DNA from: Mediterranea massiliensis
GTDB lineage: Bacteria > Bacteroidota > Bacteroidia > Bacteroidales > Bacteroidaceae
Direction: 5' to 3'
NCBI GenBank assembly: GCA_015060685.1
Contig: SUXZ01000012.1
Location: forward strand, 1 to 64,000
Length of the DNA: 64,000 nucleotides
Under the pieces are notes generated by a model that worked only from the letters and a program-made list of their open reading frames with translations, did not search any database and had not been told where the DNA came from. The position numbers and the translations under genes are program-made. Position 1 is the stretch's first letter. Each line of letters opens with the position of its first letter. This document shows, in pieces, positions 48,177-57,549 of the stretch.

Positions 48177-51100
48177 TTAGAATGTTACGTTAATACCAAA
48201 TGCATAAGTGCGAGGCATTGGGTAACGACCTGTATCAAGACCTGTGTAAAGAACTGAACCTTGACCACACTCAGGATCGCCATACTTGTTGTAACCAGAG
48301 ATACAAATAGGATTTTGAACTGAGAGGTAAACGCGAGCGTTTTGAATCATAGCCTTTTGGGCGATGTTCTTAGGCAATGTATAACCCACTTGGATATTGG
48401 AAATCTTCAAGAAGTTACCATTCTTAACCCACATGTCAGAAGCACGCATGTTGTAGTTCTTATCAAGGATAGTCAGACGAGGATTAGAAGCGTTAGGATT
48501 CTTTGGAGACCATGCATTAGCAGCAACTTCTTCAAGAATGTTAGGAGTAGAACCGTCATCCGAGCAGAACATGTTGCTCAAGCGCATTGCTGAGTAAGAG
48601 AATATGTCTTGACCCAATACACCATGCATTTGCATAGAGAAGTCCCAATTCTTGTAGTTAGCACCCAAAGTCAAACCGTAGTTCAATGTCGGGAAACCGT
48701 TACCAAGAATTTCTCTATCTTGTTCGTTGATCATACCGTCACCGTTCAAGTCCTTGAAGATGATATCACCCTTAACGGCACTTGGTTGAGAGTCAACAAT
48801 AACAGGATTGCCATCTGCATCAACGCCCGGACGGTTGTGTACATATTCAAGGTCAGCATCTGTGCGGATGATACCCTCTACGCGATAACCATAGAATGAA
48901 CCTACAGCTTCACCTTCCATACATACTGAGTGGTTACCCCAGTGATAACCTGCGTCAGCACCTACTGCACCGGTGTTAGAACCGTCGCCTGTACCGGCAC
49001 CACTTGAGTCAGAGTTAGTATTGTAAAGAGGATCACCCATCTTAACAACTTCGTTCTTCAAAGTAGAACCAGTCAAAGTAGCGTTGATAGACCAATCTTT
49101 GTTCAAGCGCTTGTTATAGCTGATAGAGAATTCAAAACCCTTGTTTTGGATTTCACCATAGTTGGTATAGATTTGCTTGTAACCAGAAGTAGGACGGATT
49201 TGACGATAAAGCAGCAAATCCTTAGATGTACGTACGAAGTAGTCAAGACCTACTACCAATGAGTTGTCAAGGAATGCAGCATCGATACCGATGTTCAACT
49301 GTTCGTTGGTTTCCCATTTCAAGTTTGTATCCTTAAGGATTGGGTAGTAACCAGTGATAACGTTAGGAGTACCTGTACCAAGACCCATGTTTTGTCCTGC
49401 ACCATAGTAAACGTAACGGCCATCTACATTAAGACCTGTTACAGAAAGGTCGGTAGCACCACCAGAGTTACCTGTTTGTCCCCAACCTGCACGGAGCTTC
49501 AAGTTGTCAATCCAATCTACGTCTTGCATGAAAGCTTCTTCAGAAATACGCCAACCGATAGCTGCTGATGGGAATGTACCCCAACGGTTACCGGCACCGA
49601 AGTTTGAAGAACCATCCTTACGGATTGTAGCAGTCAGCAAATAACGGTTCAAAAGGTTGTAAGTAGCACGACCGAAGTAAGAGATACCACGAGATTCGAG
49701 GTTCAAACCACCGTTACCATTCTTCTTGGTAGGTTGGTTAGTAAGACCAAGTTCACGGTTGTTAGGAGATTCGAAACCTGTAGCCGAACCGTTCACCCAT
49801 TGACCATACCAACGAGATACTTCATTACCCAACATCACGGTCAAATCGTGCTTGTCGTTCTTCCAGTTGTAAGTAAGTGTATTAGAGATGTAAAGCGTTT
49901 GGTTTTCGCTATTACCCAAAGAGAATTGATAAGCATTGTCTTCGCGTGGGTTGTAGTATGCTTGATTATTACCCTTAGTTACATCTACAGCTTGTCCGTT
50001 GATATAGTTTACACGCTTGATACCGCCAGAGAAGTTTTCGTTAGAACTTGAATTGTAGTTGTAAGAAACCAAAGTCTTCCAAGAAAGACCCTTCATAGGA
50101 GTAATAGTCAAATAAGCACTTGCAAGTGCACGGTTTGAGCGGTTGCGACCGGCAAGTTCCATTTGCTTGGCATACATGTTACCGAGAAGTGTTCCCCACA
50201 TACCATCGTTTACGTCCTTACCGTTAAGGGTTTCACCGAAAGTACCGTCAGGGTTAACAACGTTTGGAGAAACGTATGTACCGGCAGCAATGCCATCGTA
50301 CTTTGCATCTTCACGAGTAATGAAATCCAAAGTAGGAGCAGCGAACGCAAAGTCACGGAGAGAAGAAAGGTTACCGAAGTTACCTACTGAAACGTTAGAA
50401 CCGTGAGAGTCAGAGTGTACATAAGTTACGTCTGCACCAAATTCAACATACTTGTTGATTTGAGTGTGTGCATTAGCACGGGCAGTAATACGTTGGTATT
50501 GAGAGTTTACAACCACACCGTCGTTGCGGAGGAAACCGAGAGATGCATGGTATTGAGACTTGTCATTACCACCTGAAGTAGAAAGGTTATAGTTTTGACG
50601 CCATGCAGCACGAGTCATTACATCTTGCCAATCGATATATTTACGCTTGCCATCGTATTCTTCTTTCCAAACGTCATTCCACAACATTACTTCACCTTTA
50701 TCGTCAACCCAACCATCGTTGATACGAGCTTGGCGGATGTTGCGTGCATAGCCGTCAACGCCCGAAACGTCGAGTGTTGAAGAGAGTGTCTGGATACCGA
50801 AATCTGCAGTAAAGTTAACTGAAGAGTGACCCTTAGAACCGTGCTTGGTAGTAATCATAATCACACCGTTAGCACCGGCAGAACCGTAGATAGCAGTTGC
50901 AGAAGCATCTTTCAAAACGTCGATTGATTCGATATCGTTAGGAGCAACGAAGTCTGCATTTGTACCAACTTGGATACCGTCTACTACATACAAAGGAGCA
51001 GCCGAACCGTTGATGGTGGCGACACCACGAATACGGATTTGAGCTCTTGAATCGGGAGCACCGTCTTGCATAGTTACAATCACACCAGGAGCAGCACCTT

Positions 51101-51536
51101 GAAGACCTTGACCAATGTTAGTTGGAGCCTTCTTCAACATTGTTTCGCTATCAACAGAAACAACAGAGCCGGTGATATCGCTCTTCTTCATTGTACCATA
51201 ACCAACAACAACAACTTCGCTCAACAGCTGAGCATCTTCCTTCATTGTTACGTTGATGGTTGATTTACCATTCACAGAAACTGTTTGTGAAGCATAGCCT
51301 ACAAACGAGAAAGTAAGTTTTGCATTAGAAGCAACGTTCAAGGTATAGTTACCGTCGATGTCGGTAATCACACCATTGGCAGTACCGTCTTCCAATACAT
51401 TCACACCGATAAGTGGTTCGCCAGCAACATCTTTAACTGTACCAGATACAGAGATGCTTTGGGCACCCACATACAAAGGCATTATCAACATAGTCAATAA
51501 CAGCCCGATTGCTTTGAATAAATGATTATTTTTCAT
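48177..51536 (-). CDS. SusC/RagA-family TonB-dependent outer-membrane transporter
   Basis: A 1119-aa protein with signal peptide (to about VGAQ, residue 26), N-terminal carboxypeptidase-like domain (about 30-105; GTVKDVAGEPLIGVNVLEDG, ITDIDGNYTL), the TonB-box-like VVVVGYGTMKKSDITGSV, plug domain (PLYVVDGIQV, DIESIDVLKDASATAIYGSAGANGVIMITTK), and a 22-strand barrel to the C-terminal YAFGINVTF. These are all SusC landmarks. With SusD it forms the surface pump for a glycan or other large ligand, energised by TonB. Only SusC and SusD are in the operon; no hydrolase or surface-binding protein accompanies them. A regulatory region with GATAC repeats lies upstream. Confidence 0.97.
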   Translation of the reverse strand: MKNNHLFKAIGLLLTMLIMPLYVGAQSISVSGTVKDVAGEPLIGVNVLEDGTANGVITDIDGNYTLNVASNAKLTFSFVGYASQTVSVNGKSTINVTMKEDAQLLSEVVVVGYGTMKKSDITGSVVSVDSETMLKKAPTNIGQGLQGAAPGVIVTMQDGAPDSRAQIRIRGVATINGSAAPLYVVDGIQVGTNADFVAPNDIESIDVLKDASATAIYGSAGANGVIMITTKHGSKGHSSVNFTADFGIQTLSSTLDVSGVDGYARNIRQARINDGWVDDKGEVMLWNDVWKEEYDGKRKYIDWQDVMTRAAWRQNYNLSTSGGNDKSQYHASLGFLRNDGVVVNSQYQRITARANAHTQINKYVEFGADVTYVHSDSHGSNVSVGNFGNLSSLRDFAFAAPTLDFITREDAKYDGIAAGTYVSPNVVNPDGTFGETLNGKDVNDGMWGTLLGNMYAKQMELAGRNRSNRALASAYLTITPMKGLSWKTLVSYNYNSSSNENFSGGIKRVNYINGQAVDVTKGNNQAYYNPREDNAYQFSLGNSENQTLYISNTLTYNWKNDKHDLTVMLGNEVSRWYGQWVNGSATGFESPNNRELGLTNQPTKKNGNGGLNLESRGISYFGRATYNLLNRYLLTATIRKDGSSNFGAGNRWGTFPSAAIGWRISEEAFMQDVDWIDNLKLRAGWGQTGNSGGATDLSVTGLNVDGRYVYYGAGQNMGLGTGTPNVITGYYPILKDTNLKWETNEQLNIGIDAAFLDNSLVVGLDYFVRTSKDLLLYRQIRPTSGYKQIYTNYGEIQNKGFEFSISYNKRLNKDWSINATLTGSTLKNEVVKMGDPLYNTNSDSSGAGTGDGSNTGAVGADAGYHWGNHSVCMEGEAVGSFYGYRVEGIIRTDADLEYVHNRPGVDADGNPVIVDSQPSAVKGDIIFKDLNGDGMINEQDREILGNGFPTLNYGLTLGANYKNWDFSMQMHGVLGQDIFSYSAMRLSNMFCSDDGSTPNILEEVAANAWSPKNPNASNPRLTILDKNYNMRASDMWVKNGNFLKISNIQVGYTLPKNIAQKAMIQNARVYLSVQNPICISGYNKYGDPECGQGSVLYTGLDTGRYPMPRTYAFGINVTF

Positions 51537-51676
51537 ACATAAAAAATTAAGTATTAGATATGTGTTTATTTACATTATAAATAAGGTATAGCCTGGCTAT
51601 CCTTTTTGATGGGGTGTTAATCTGTTATGTTTTCATTAGCATTTGGGTTTTGGTTAAACAATATTTTTATCCGTTG

Positions 51677-51684
51677 CAAAATTA
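51677..51684 (-). promoter_or_regulatory. Candidate -7 element of susC
   Basis: Plus-strand CAAAATTA is TAATTTTG on the minus strand. It is the only good -7 match in the 460-bp gap and gives a 5' leader of about 135 nt. No clear -33 TTG is present, as expected of an activator-dependent promoter. Confidence 0.45.
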
Positions 51685-51714
51685 TTTCATACTTTTCACA
51701 TATTTTAAGATGCT

Positions 51715-51830
51715 TGATACATGAATCTTTTCCAAAGAAACAAGTTTATGTATCATGATACATTTTCGTCTAATTAGGATACATACATCGTTTTTAAGCT
51801 ATTCTAAGGCCTGTTTTTCGTGTATCAAGC
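51715..51830. promoter_or_regulatory. Cluster of GATAC/GTATC sites upstream of susC
   Basis: GATAC occurs at 51716, 51757 and 51778, and its reverse GTATC at 51750 and 51822. Two of them form a perfect 16-bp palindrome ATGTATCATGATACAT (51748-51763). They lie just upstream of the predicted susC promoter, where an activator would bind. The gap 51537-51996 holds nothing else that I recognise. Confidence 0.55.
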
Positions 51831-51974
51831 GATAAATCGTAATAGGCAAAAGGCGATTCTAAAAGTGGCGCGTAGATAGCAAATGTTCAAAAGTCCACCT
51901 TTCCTACAAGGATAATTTTAACATCTGTTGAGACGATTTTATAGGAATATGAAAGCTTTTTTAAGAAGAATCGG

Positions 51975-51982
51975 TATCTTTG
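51975..51982 (+). promoter_or_regulatory. -7 element for the DUF2461 gene
   Basis: TATCTTTG lies inside the longer open frame (from 51928), so translation must begin downstream, at ATG 51997 or 52006. Confidence 0.65.
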
Positions 51983-52005
51983 CATCGAACAACAAAATGG
52001 CAATT

Positions 52006-52686
52006 ATGAAAGAGACGGTTGATTTCTTACGAAGATTAGAGGCAAACAACAATCGTGTTTGGTTCAACGAGCACAAAGAAGAGTTCTTGAAGATTCAAGA
52101 GCGGTTTTACCGATTCACGGAAGAGCTGATTAACGAGATTGCTTTGTTTGATCCATCGGTACGCGGATTGAATGCCAAAGATTGCACATATCGCATTTAT
52201 CGCGACATCCGGTTTTCGGAAGACAAACGTCCGTACAAGCACCATTTAGGAGCCTTTATCTGTCCGGGCGGAAAGAAATCGGGATACTCTGGTTACTATT
52301 TTCACGTCAGCACAGGAGGTGCCGACAACTACCCCGATGCACACATGCTGGCGGTAGGCGACTATTGTTTCACGCCACAAGTATTGAAAATCTTGCGCGA
52401 GGACATTTGCAACGGTGAAGGTGACTTTGAAGAGACACTAAGAATTGCCTCACCCGAATTCAAATTAGATACAGAAGGCGCACTGAAACGCAATCCAAAA
52501 GGTTTCCCTACAGATGCTCCCTACTCCGAGTATCTGAGACTAAAGAGTTATTGCCTATGCTACATGCCCGATGAAGCCTTTATCTATAAGGAGAATCTGG
52601 CTTCGCGTGTAGCAGCCCTTTTCCGCACCACCAAGCCTTTCTTGGATTACTTGAATAGAGCTATCAAGTACGCAAACGAACAATAA
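52006..52686 (+). CDS. DUF2461 family protein
   Basis: A 226-aa soluble protein starting MKETVDFLRRLEANNNRVWFNEHK, the hallmark N-terminus of DUF2461 (TIGR02453-like), with the conserved YRIYRDIRFSEDKRPYK and GGYYFHVS-like (SGYYFHVSTGG) blocks. The family is widespread and of unknown function. The frame is open from 51928, but the promoter element at 51975 rules the upstream ATGs out; ATG 51997 (three residues longer) is a possible alternative. It converges with nfo, whose stop is only 3 nt away. Confidence 0.88.
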   Translation: MKETVDFLRRLEANNNRVWFNEHKEEFLKIQERFYRFTEELINEIALFDPSVRGLNAKDCTYRIYRDIRFSEDKRPYKHHLGAFICPGGKKSGYSGYYFHVSTGGADNYPDAHMLAVGDYCFTPQVLKILREDICNGEGDFEETLRIASPEFKLDTEGALKRNPKGFPTDAPYSEYLRLKSYCLCYMPDEAFIYKENLASRVAALFRTTKPFLDYLNRAIKYANEQ

Positions 52687-52688
52687 GC

Positions 52689-53528
52689 TTAAGCTTGTTG
52701 GAAGGAACGAAGCAAACGGATTTCGTCGGCCCAGAGCGATTCATCGGGCGTTTCAAGAATGATGGGAATATTGTCGAAACGTTCGTCATTCATAAAACGC
52801 TTGAAGAAGGATACATCTATCAAACCCTTTCCAAGGCTATCGTGACGATCCACTCTGGAAGCCAACGCCTTTTTAGAATCGTTCAGATGGATGCCGCGAA
52901 GGTATTCAAAGCCAACCTCTTCTTGAAACTCATTAAAAATGCGATCGTATTCGCCTACAAGGTCGTATCCTGCCGTAAATGTGTGACACGTATCCAAGCA
53001 AACGCCTACACGACTCTTATCCTCTACCCTATCAATAATGTATCGCAATTGCCAGAAAGCAAAGCCTACATTACTTCCTTGTCCGGCGGTATTCTCTATA
53101 ACAGCTGTTACACCTTTCGTCTTGTCAAGCGTGATATTGATAGATTCAGCTACTCGTTGCAGACATTCCTCCAAAGAGATTTTATTCAGATGACTACCGG
53201 GATGAAAATTCAATAGCTTTAAGCCAAGCTGTTCGCATCGTTGCATTTCATCAAGGAATGCAGCACGACTTTTCTCCAATCCCTCTTCCTCTGGATGACC
53301 AAGATTGATTAGATAACTATCGTGAGGCAAGATATAATCGGGAGAGAGGTTATATTTTGCACAATTCTCCTTAAACAAACGAATATTATCATCCGTCAAA
53401 GGCTTCGACACCCACTGACGTTGATTCTTTGTAAACAAAGCAAAAGCATTTGCTCCTATTTCATGAGCGTTGAGCGGAGCTAATTCTACTCCACCACTTG
53501 CTGATACGTGTGCACCAATGTACTTCAT
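52689..53528 (-). CDS. nfo: Deoxyribonuclease IV (endonuclease IV)
   Basis: A 279-aa AP endonuclease of normal length. The three-zinc site residues appear in the conserved motifs [37 protein letters not shown] and [11 protein letters not shown], and in ILETP near the C-terminus. It cleaves abasic sites and oxidised 3' ends in base-excision repair in the cytoplasm. It begins [13 protein letters not shown]. It stands alone on the minus strand, convergent with DUF2461 and divergent from the lytic transglycosylase. Confidence 0.97.
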   Translation of the reverse strand: MKYIGAHVSASGGVELAPLNAHEIGANAFALFTKNQRQWVSKPLTDDNIRLFKENCAKYNLSPDYILPHDSYLINLGHPEEEGLEKSRAAFLDEMQRCEQLGLKLLNFHPGSHLNKISLEECLQRVAESINITLDKTKGVTAVIENTAGQGSNVGFAFWQLRYIIDRVEDKSRVGVCLDTCHTFTAGYDLVGEYDRIFNEFQEEVGFEYLRGIHLNDSKKALASRVDRHDSLGKGLIDVSFFKRFMNDERFDNIPIILETPDESLWADEIRLLRSFQQA

Positions 53529-53581
53529 TGATTTATGATTTATATTTTTATGACATACAAAGATAAGGCATTTTTGTTGTA

Positions 53582-53614
53582 TTTTGCAATTATCGTGAAA
53601 ATATTGTATCTTCG
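53582..53614 (+). promoter_or_regulatory. Promoter of the lytic transglycosylase gene
   Basis: TTTTG at 53582-53586, a 20-bp spacer and TATCTTCG at 53607-53614, one base off consensus. The ATG is at 53640. Confidence 0.65.
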
Positions 53615-53639
53615 CGCAATAAAAGATAAGAACACCCCC

Positions 53640-54620
53640 ATGAAGAAAAGATTTACACCTTATATAATAATAGCCGTAGTGGCTTTTGCTTTCGGATGTA
53701 GCCTTCCATTGCTTACATCGAGCACAACATTCAATAGTGAAACAGAGTCGGTAAAAAGTGAAGTACCCTCATTGACCGCACCTCCACAAGTGCCTACGAA
53801 AATAACTTTCGCCGGTGAAACAATTCCATTGGATAGATACGACTTGCGCGAACGTATGGATCGCGAGTTAATGTCGTTCACCTACATGCACTCCACCACC
53901 ATGCTTACCATCAAAAAAGCCAATCGTTATCTGCCTATCATCGAGCCTATTCTGCGTCAACAAGGAGTGCCCGACGATATAAAATACTTGGCCATCATTG
54001 AAAGTAGCCTAAATACATTGGCCAAAAGTCCTGCCGGTGCTGCCGGCATGTGGCAATTCATGCAAACAACCGGACGACAATATGGCTTGGAAGTAAACAA
54101 TAACATTGATGAGCGCTACAACATAGAGAAAGCAACCGTTGCCGCTTGTAAATATTTGAAAGAAGCTTACGAGAAATACGGCAATTGGCTAAGTGTAGCG
54201 GCATCGTACAATGCCGGACAAGCACGTATCACATCGGAATTGAGCAAGCAACAGACAGAAAAAGCTACCGATTTATGGTTGGTAGAGGAAACATCGCGCT
54301 ATATGTTCCGATTATTAGCCGCTAAAGAGGTATTCAGCAACCCACAACGTTTTGGCTTCTTGTTGAAACGCGAGCAATTATACCCTGCGATGAAGTATAA
54401 CGAAGTAACCGTTACAACCGGCATTGATACGTTAGCTACTTTTGCCAAGCAACACGGCATCAGCTATCGCGAACTTAAGGATGCAAATCCTTGGCTTAGA
54501 CAAGATTTCCTGCAAAACAAAAGCGGCCGCACCTATGTACTGAAAATCCCTGCTAAAGAAAGCATATACTACCAACCAAAGCAAACCAAAGCACATTACC
54601 GTCCTTGGGTAGTGGATTAG
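53640..54620 (+). CDS. Membrane-bound lytic murein transglycosylase (MltD-like) with LysM
   Basis: A 326-aa exported protein (signal [20 protein letters not shown]; cysteine 20 could be lipidated). The GH23 transglycosylase domain (about 90-250) shows the catalytic glutamate in [23 protein letters not shown] (broken into two conserved blocks, IIESS and GAAGMWQFM) and later [13 protein letters not shown] LysM domain follows (about 275-320; [24 protein letters not shown]). It cleaves peptidoglycan to 1,6-anhydro products. The frame is open from 53535, but the signal peptide fixes the start. It converges with the ABC-F gene, overlapping by 4 nt. Confidence 0.93.
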   Translation: MKKRFTPYIIIAVVAFAFGCSLPLLTSSTTFNSETESVKSEVPSLTAPPQVPTKITFAGETIPLDRYDLRERMDRELMSFTYMHSTTMLTIKKANRYLPIIEPILRQQGVPDDIKYLAIIESSLNTLAKSPAGAAGMWQFMQTTGRQYGLEVNNNIDERYNIEKATVAACKYLKEAYEKYGNWLSVAASYNAGQARITSELSKQQTEKATDLWLVEETSRYMFRLLAAKEVFSNPQRFGFLLKREQLYPAMKYNEVTVTTGIDTLATFAKQHGISYRELKDANPWLRQDFLQNKSGRTYVLKIPAKESIYYQPKQTKAHYRPWVVD

Positions 54621-56494
54621 GACTCTATTTCGCTCAATTCGAGCCAACGCATGGTTTTCTCGTCAATTAAATCGCTGATGAGAGGTAGTCGTTTAGATTT
54701 TTCGGTCAGTTCGTCTATGGAAAGCGTACCGCTACAGAGTGCAGTCTCAATGTCAGCCTTTTCGCTTTCCAACTCGGCAATTTCGTTTTCCAACTGCTCA
54801 AATTCGCGACGTTCTTTGAAGCTCATCTTGCGCTTTTCGTTCAAACGAACCTTAGTATTCTTCTCTTCGATTTGTTGAACTTTTTTCTTCTCTTCTTCAC
54901 GCTCACGACGTTGTTTTTCGTCTTTCCAATCGCGATAGTGCGTATAATTGCCGGGGAAGTCGCGAATATCACCTTGTCCGTTGAACACCAACAGATGATC
55001 GACCACCTTATCCATGAAGTAGCGGTCGTGACTTACCACAATGACACATCCCTTAAAGTTAGCGAGATACTCTTCGAGCACTTGCAAGGTAACAATATCC
55101 AAATCGTTTGTCGGCTCGTCCAATACCAAGAAGTTAGGATTGCGCATCAGCACCGTGCAAAGATAGAGTCGTCGACGCTCTCCCCCACTCAATTTATAGA
55201 CATAACTATGTTGCGTTTCGGGAGTAAAAAGGAAGTGTTGAAGAAATTGGGAGGCGGTCAGCCGTTTGCCATTTCCCAACTCAATCACTTCGGCTATATC
55301 TTGCACAACATCAATCACTTTCATTTGTTCGTCGAACTGAAGTCCTTCTTGGGAATAATAGCCAAATCGAACGGTTTCGCCCACATCGAGCACGCCACTA
55401 TCGGGTTTTACCAACCCCATCAGAATCTTGATAAAAGTAGATTTACCCGTGCCGTTGTTTCCTACAATACCCATCTTTTCGTAACGCGCAAAGATATAGG
55501 AGAAATCATCAAGGATTTTCAAGTCGCCATACGCTTTCGATAGGTGGTCGGCTTCAAATATCTTACTTCCGATATACGATGCCTTCACGTCGAGCTTCAC
55601 ATTTCTGTTATCCATGCGTTGCTTGGCCACCTTCTCCAATTCGTAGAAAGCCTCTTCCCGATAGCGTGCTTTATGTCCGCGTGCTTGCGGCATTCGCCGC
55701 ATCCACTCCAACTCTGTGCGATACAGATTGTTAGCGCGTTCAATCTCCACGCTTTTAGCTTCGATACGTTCTTGGCGTTTTTCCAAATAATAGCTATAGT
55801 TTCCTTTATAATGATAGGTAGTTCGATTATCTATTTCCATAATTTCCGAGCATACGCGGTCGAGGAAATAGCGGTCGTGTGTCACCATCAACAAGGTAAG
55901 ATTTGAGCGTCTCAGATACTCTTCGAGCCACTCGGTCATGTCCAAATCGAGGTGGTTGGTAGGCTCGTCCAGGATAAGCAAATCGGGTTCGGTAATCAAT
56001 GCATTGGCCAATGCAACACGCTTTAATTGTCCACCGGACAGTTGCTTTATAGGCTGATTGAAATCGTTGATTTTCAGCTGCGAAAGAATCTGTTTGGCCT
56101 TTTGTTCATACTCCCATGCCTTTTCGCTATCCATACGGGTAAGGAGTTCGTCAAGACCGGGATGGCCTTCGGTTTCCATGCATCGTTCGTACTCTTTGAT
56201 GAGTTGCACCACGGCATTTCCATGATGAAAGCAAGCTTCGAGCACGGTAAGGTGTTCGGGATAGTTAGGATCTTGCTCAAGGTATCCCACTTGCAAATCG
56301 CGCCGGAAAGTAATCTTTCCATCGTCGTATCCCTCTTTTCCCGAAAGGATATTAAGAAGTGTGGATTTTCCGGTACCGTTTTTAGCAATTAAGCCTACAC
56401 GTTGGCCTTCGGACAATCCAAATGATATGTCTTGAAAAAGTACTAAATCGCCAAACGATTTCGTCAGGTTTTCTACTTGTAATATCGGAGTCAT
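54617..56494 (-). CDS. ABC-F family ATPase (Uup-like)
   Basis: A 625-aa soluble protein with two ABC domains. Walker A sites are GLIAKNGTGKST and GIVGNNGTGKST; signatures LSGGQLKRVALA and LSGGERRRLYLC; Walker B LLILDEPTNHLD and FLVLDEPTNDLD, each with the downstream VTHDRYFL / VSHDRYFM histidine. The linker between them is about 80 residues, and a C-terminal coiled coil (about 540-620) is of the Uup type. ABC-F proteins act on ribosomes or branched DNA and have no membrane domain. Not an obvious antibiotic-resistance type. Ends overlap the convergent transglycosylase gene by 4 nt. Confidence 0.92.
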   Translation of the reverse strand: MTPILQVENLTKSFGDLVLFQDISFGLSEGQRVGLIAKNGTGKSTLLNILSGKEGYDDGKITFRRDLQVGYLEQDPNYPEHLTVLEACFHHGNAVVQLIKEYERCMETEGHPGLDELLTRMDSEKAWEYEQKAKQILSQLKINDFNQPIKQLSGGQLKRVALANALITEPDLLILDEPTNHLDLDMTEWLEEYLRRSNLTLLMVTHDRYFLDRVCSEIMEIDNRTTYHYKGNYSYYLEKRQERIEAKSVEIERANNLYRTELEWMRRMPQARGHKARYREEAFYELEKVAKQRMDNRNVKLDVKASYIGSKIFEADHLSKAYGDLKILDDFSYIFARYEKMGIVGNNGTGKSTFIKILMGLVKPDSGVLDVGETVRFGYYSQEGLQFDEQMKVIDVVQDIAEVIELGNGKRLTASQFLQHFLFTPETQHSYVYKLSGGERRRLYLCTVLMRNPNFLVLDEPTNDLDIVTLQVLEEYLANFKGCVIVVSHDRYFMDKVVDHLLVFNGQGDIRDFPGNYTHYRDWKDEKQRREREEEKKKVQQIEEKNTKVRLNEKRKMSFKERREFEQLENEIAELESEKADIETALCSGTLSIDELTEKSKRLPLISDLIDEKTMRWLELSEIES

Positions 56495-56506
56495 TCGTCT
56501 GTTTTA

Positions 56507-56560
56507 AAATTTACCCTTAACAGAAAATAAATTTTCCCTTAATGGAAGTTTTCTTTAGGG
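56507..56560. repeat. Possible 22-nt-period array (array G)
   Basis: A 19-nt segment around ACCCTTAACAGAA (56507-56525) is repeated with three changes at 56529-56547, 22 nt later. TTAGGG at 56555-56560 looks like an inverted copy. It lies in the 69-bp gap between DUF3805 and the ABC-F gene. Confidence 0.5.
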
Positions 56561-56563
56561 TAC

Positions 56564-57361
56564 TTACAAAATTTTCTTATAGATTTCCACCAAATCAATC
56601 GATTCAGCATTTTTTACCTTGCTCCATACCAGTTTCATGGGGTCGATGCATTGTCCGTTGTACATCAATACGGGGGCTTCGCGATTGCCATCCATCAGAG
56701 TGCCCCACTCCATGCCATCGACCTCGTTGGAAAGGATAACACACAACGCGATGCCTAACGACAACCAAACTTCGCGCTTCTTTGGCGATGGATTTAGTTT
56801 TGTAATGGCTTGTTGTATGTGAGGGATATCCTCTTCGATGCCTTGGAAATCCTTTTTCAGTTGTTCTTTCACCAAAATCGACACCCATTCGTAGGCTTCG
56901 TTTATCTGATATATTTCGGATAGTCGCACGGGGATAACCTCGGCCGGATATTTCACTCCATCCTGGCGCACTTCGATAGAGGAGATTACCGCTTCGGCCT
57001 GTGCCGGAGATGCGCCTTTAGGCACTGTAAACGAGCATTCTATAGCCAAGTTTCCTCCATCAATCGCCCAAAAGTGAGAAGTGTAGTATGCCCCCTCTTC
57101 TTGAAACATCTCCTTGCTATAAGCACACTTCCAAGCACCGATCACCTTAGGGGTAGCCGAAGGATTTTCGCGCAATTCTTGTTGCAAGGCATCAAAGCCA
57201 AAACCACTTTCACCTTTATAAGCCGAAATACGGAAATTGCCCGTCCACTCGTCGGGATTATAAAACAAGAACGAGCCTTCGCCGTCCTCAAATTCATTCC
57301 AATCGGCCGGATAGTTGATAGAAAACCAAGCACCGGGTGATATAAACTTCTTTTCGTTCAT
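56564..57361 (-). CDS. DUF3805/DUF3806 protein
   Basis: A 265-aa soluble protein. The N-terminal half (about 8-120; PGAWFSINYPADWNEFEDGEGSF, FLFYNPDEWTGNFRISAY) looks like DUF3805, a PsbP-like fold, and the C-terminal half (about 130-265; GIALCVILSNEVDGMEWG) like DUF3806. This pairing is known from Bacteroides genomes; the function is unknown. No signal peptide. It has its own promoter and is followed by the ABC-F gene on the same strand after 69 nt. Confidence 0.72.
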   Translation of the reverse strand: MNEKKFISPGAWFSINYPADWNEFEDGEGSFLFYNPDEWTGNFRISAYKGESGFGFDALQQELRENPSATPKVIGAWKCAYSKEMFQEEGAYYTSHFWAIDGGNLAIECSFTVPKGASPAQAEAVISSIEVRQDGVKYPAEVIPVRLSEIYQINEAYEWVSILVKEQLKKDFQGIEEDIPHIQQAITKLNPSPKKREVWLSLGIALCVILSNEVDGMEWGTLMDGNREAPVLMYNGQCIDPMKLVWSKVKNAESIDLVEIYKKIL

Positions 57362-57393
57362 AGCTATTACAAGAAAATTGGGTTATTTTCTTG

Positions 57394-57425
57394 CAAAAGT
57401 AGCATTACGATGGCTCATTTGCAAA
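57394..57425 (-). promoter_or_regulatory. Promoter of the DUF3805 gene
   Basis: On the minus strand TTTG (57425-57422), a 20-bp spacer and TACTTTTG (57401-57394) match both consensus boxes, with a leader of about 30 nt. Confidence 0.75.
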
Positions 57426-57496
57426 CATTTTTAAGCGTTTTGCTCTCAAAGCATTAAAAAGTTGAACAATATAGGAAGGAAAACAACTTTTTTACC

Positions 57497-57504
57497 TATC
57501 TTTG
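57497..57504 (+). promoter_or_regulatory. -7 element for the sppA operon
   Basis: TATCTTTG lies 46 nt before the sppA ATG. No clear -33 element is seen. Confidence 0.62.
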
Positions 57505-57549
57505 TTGCTAATTTTGTTGAATACAAACCATAAATATTAAATAAAAACA

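Noticed and set aside
51928..52005. Longer N-terminus of the DUF2461 protein
   Set aside because: It spans a promoter -7 element and lacks family similarity.
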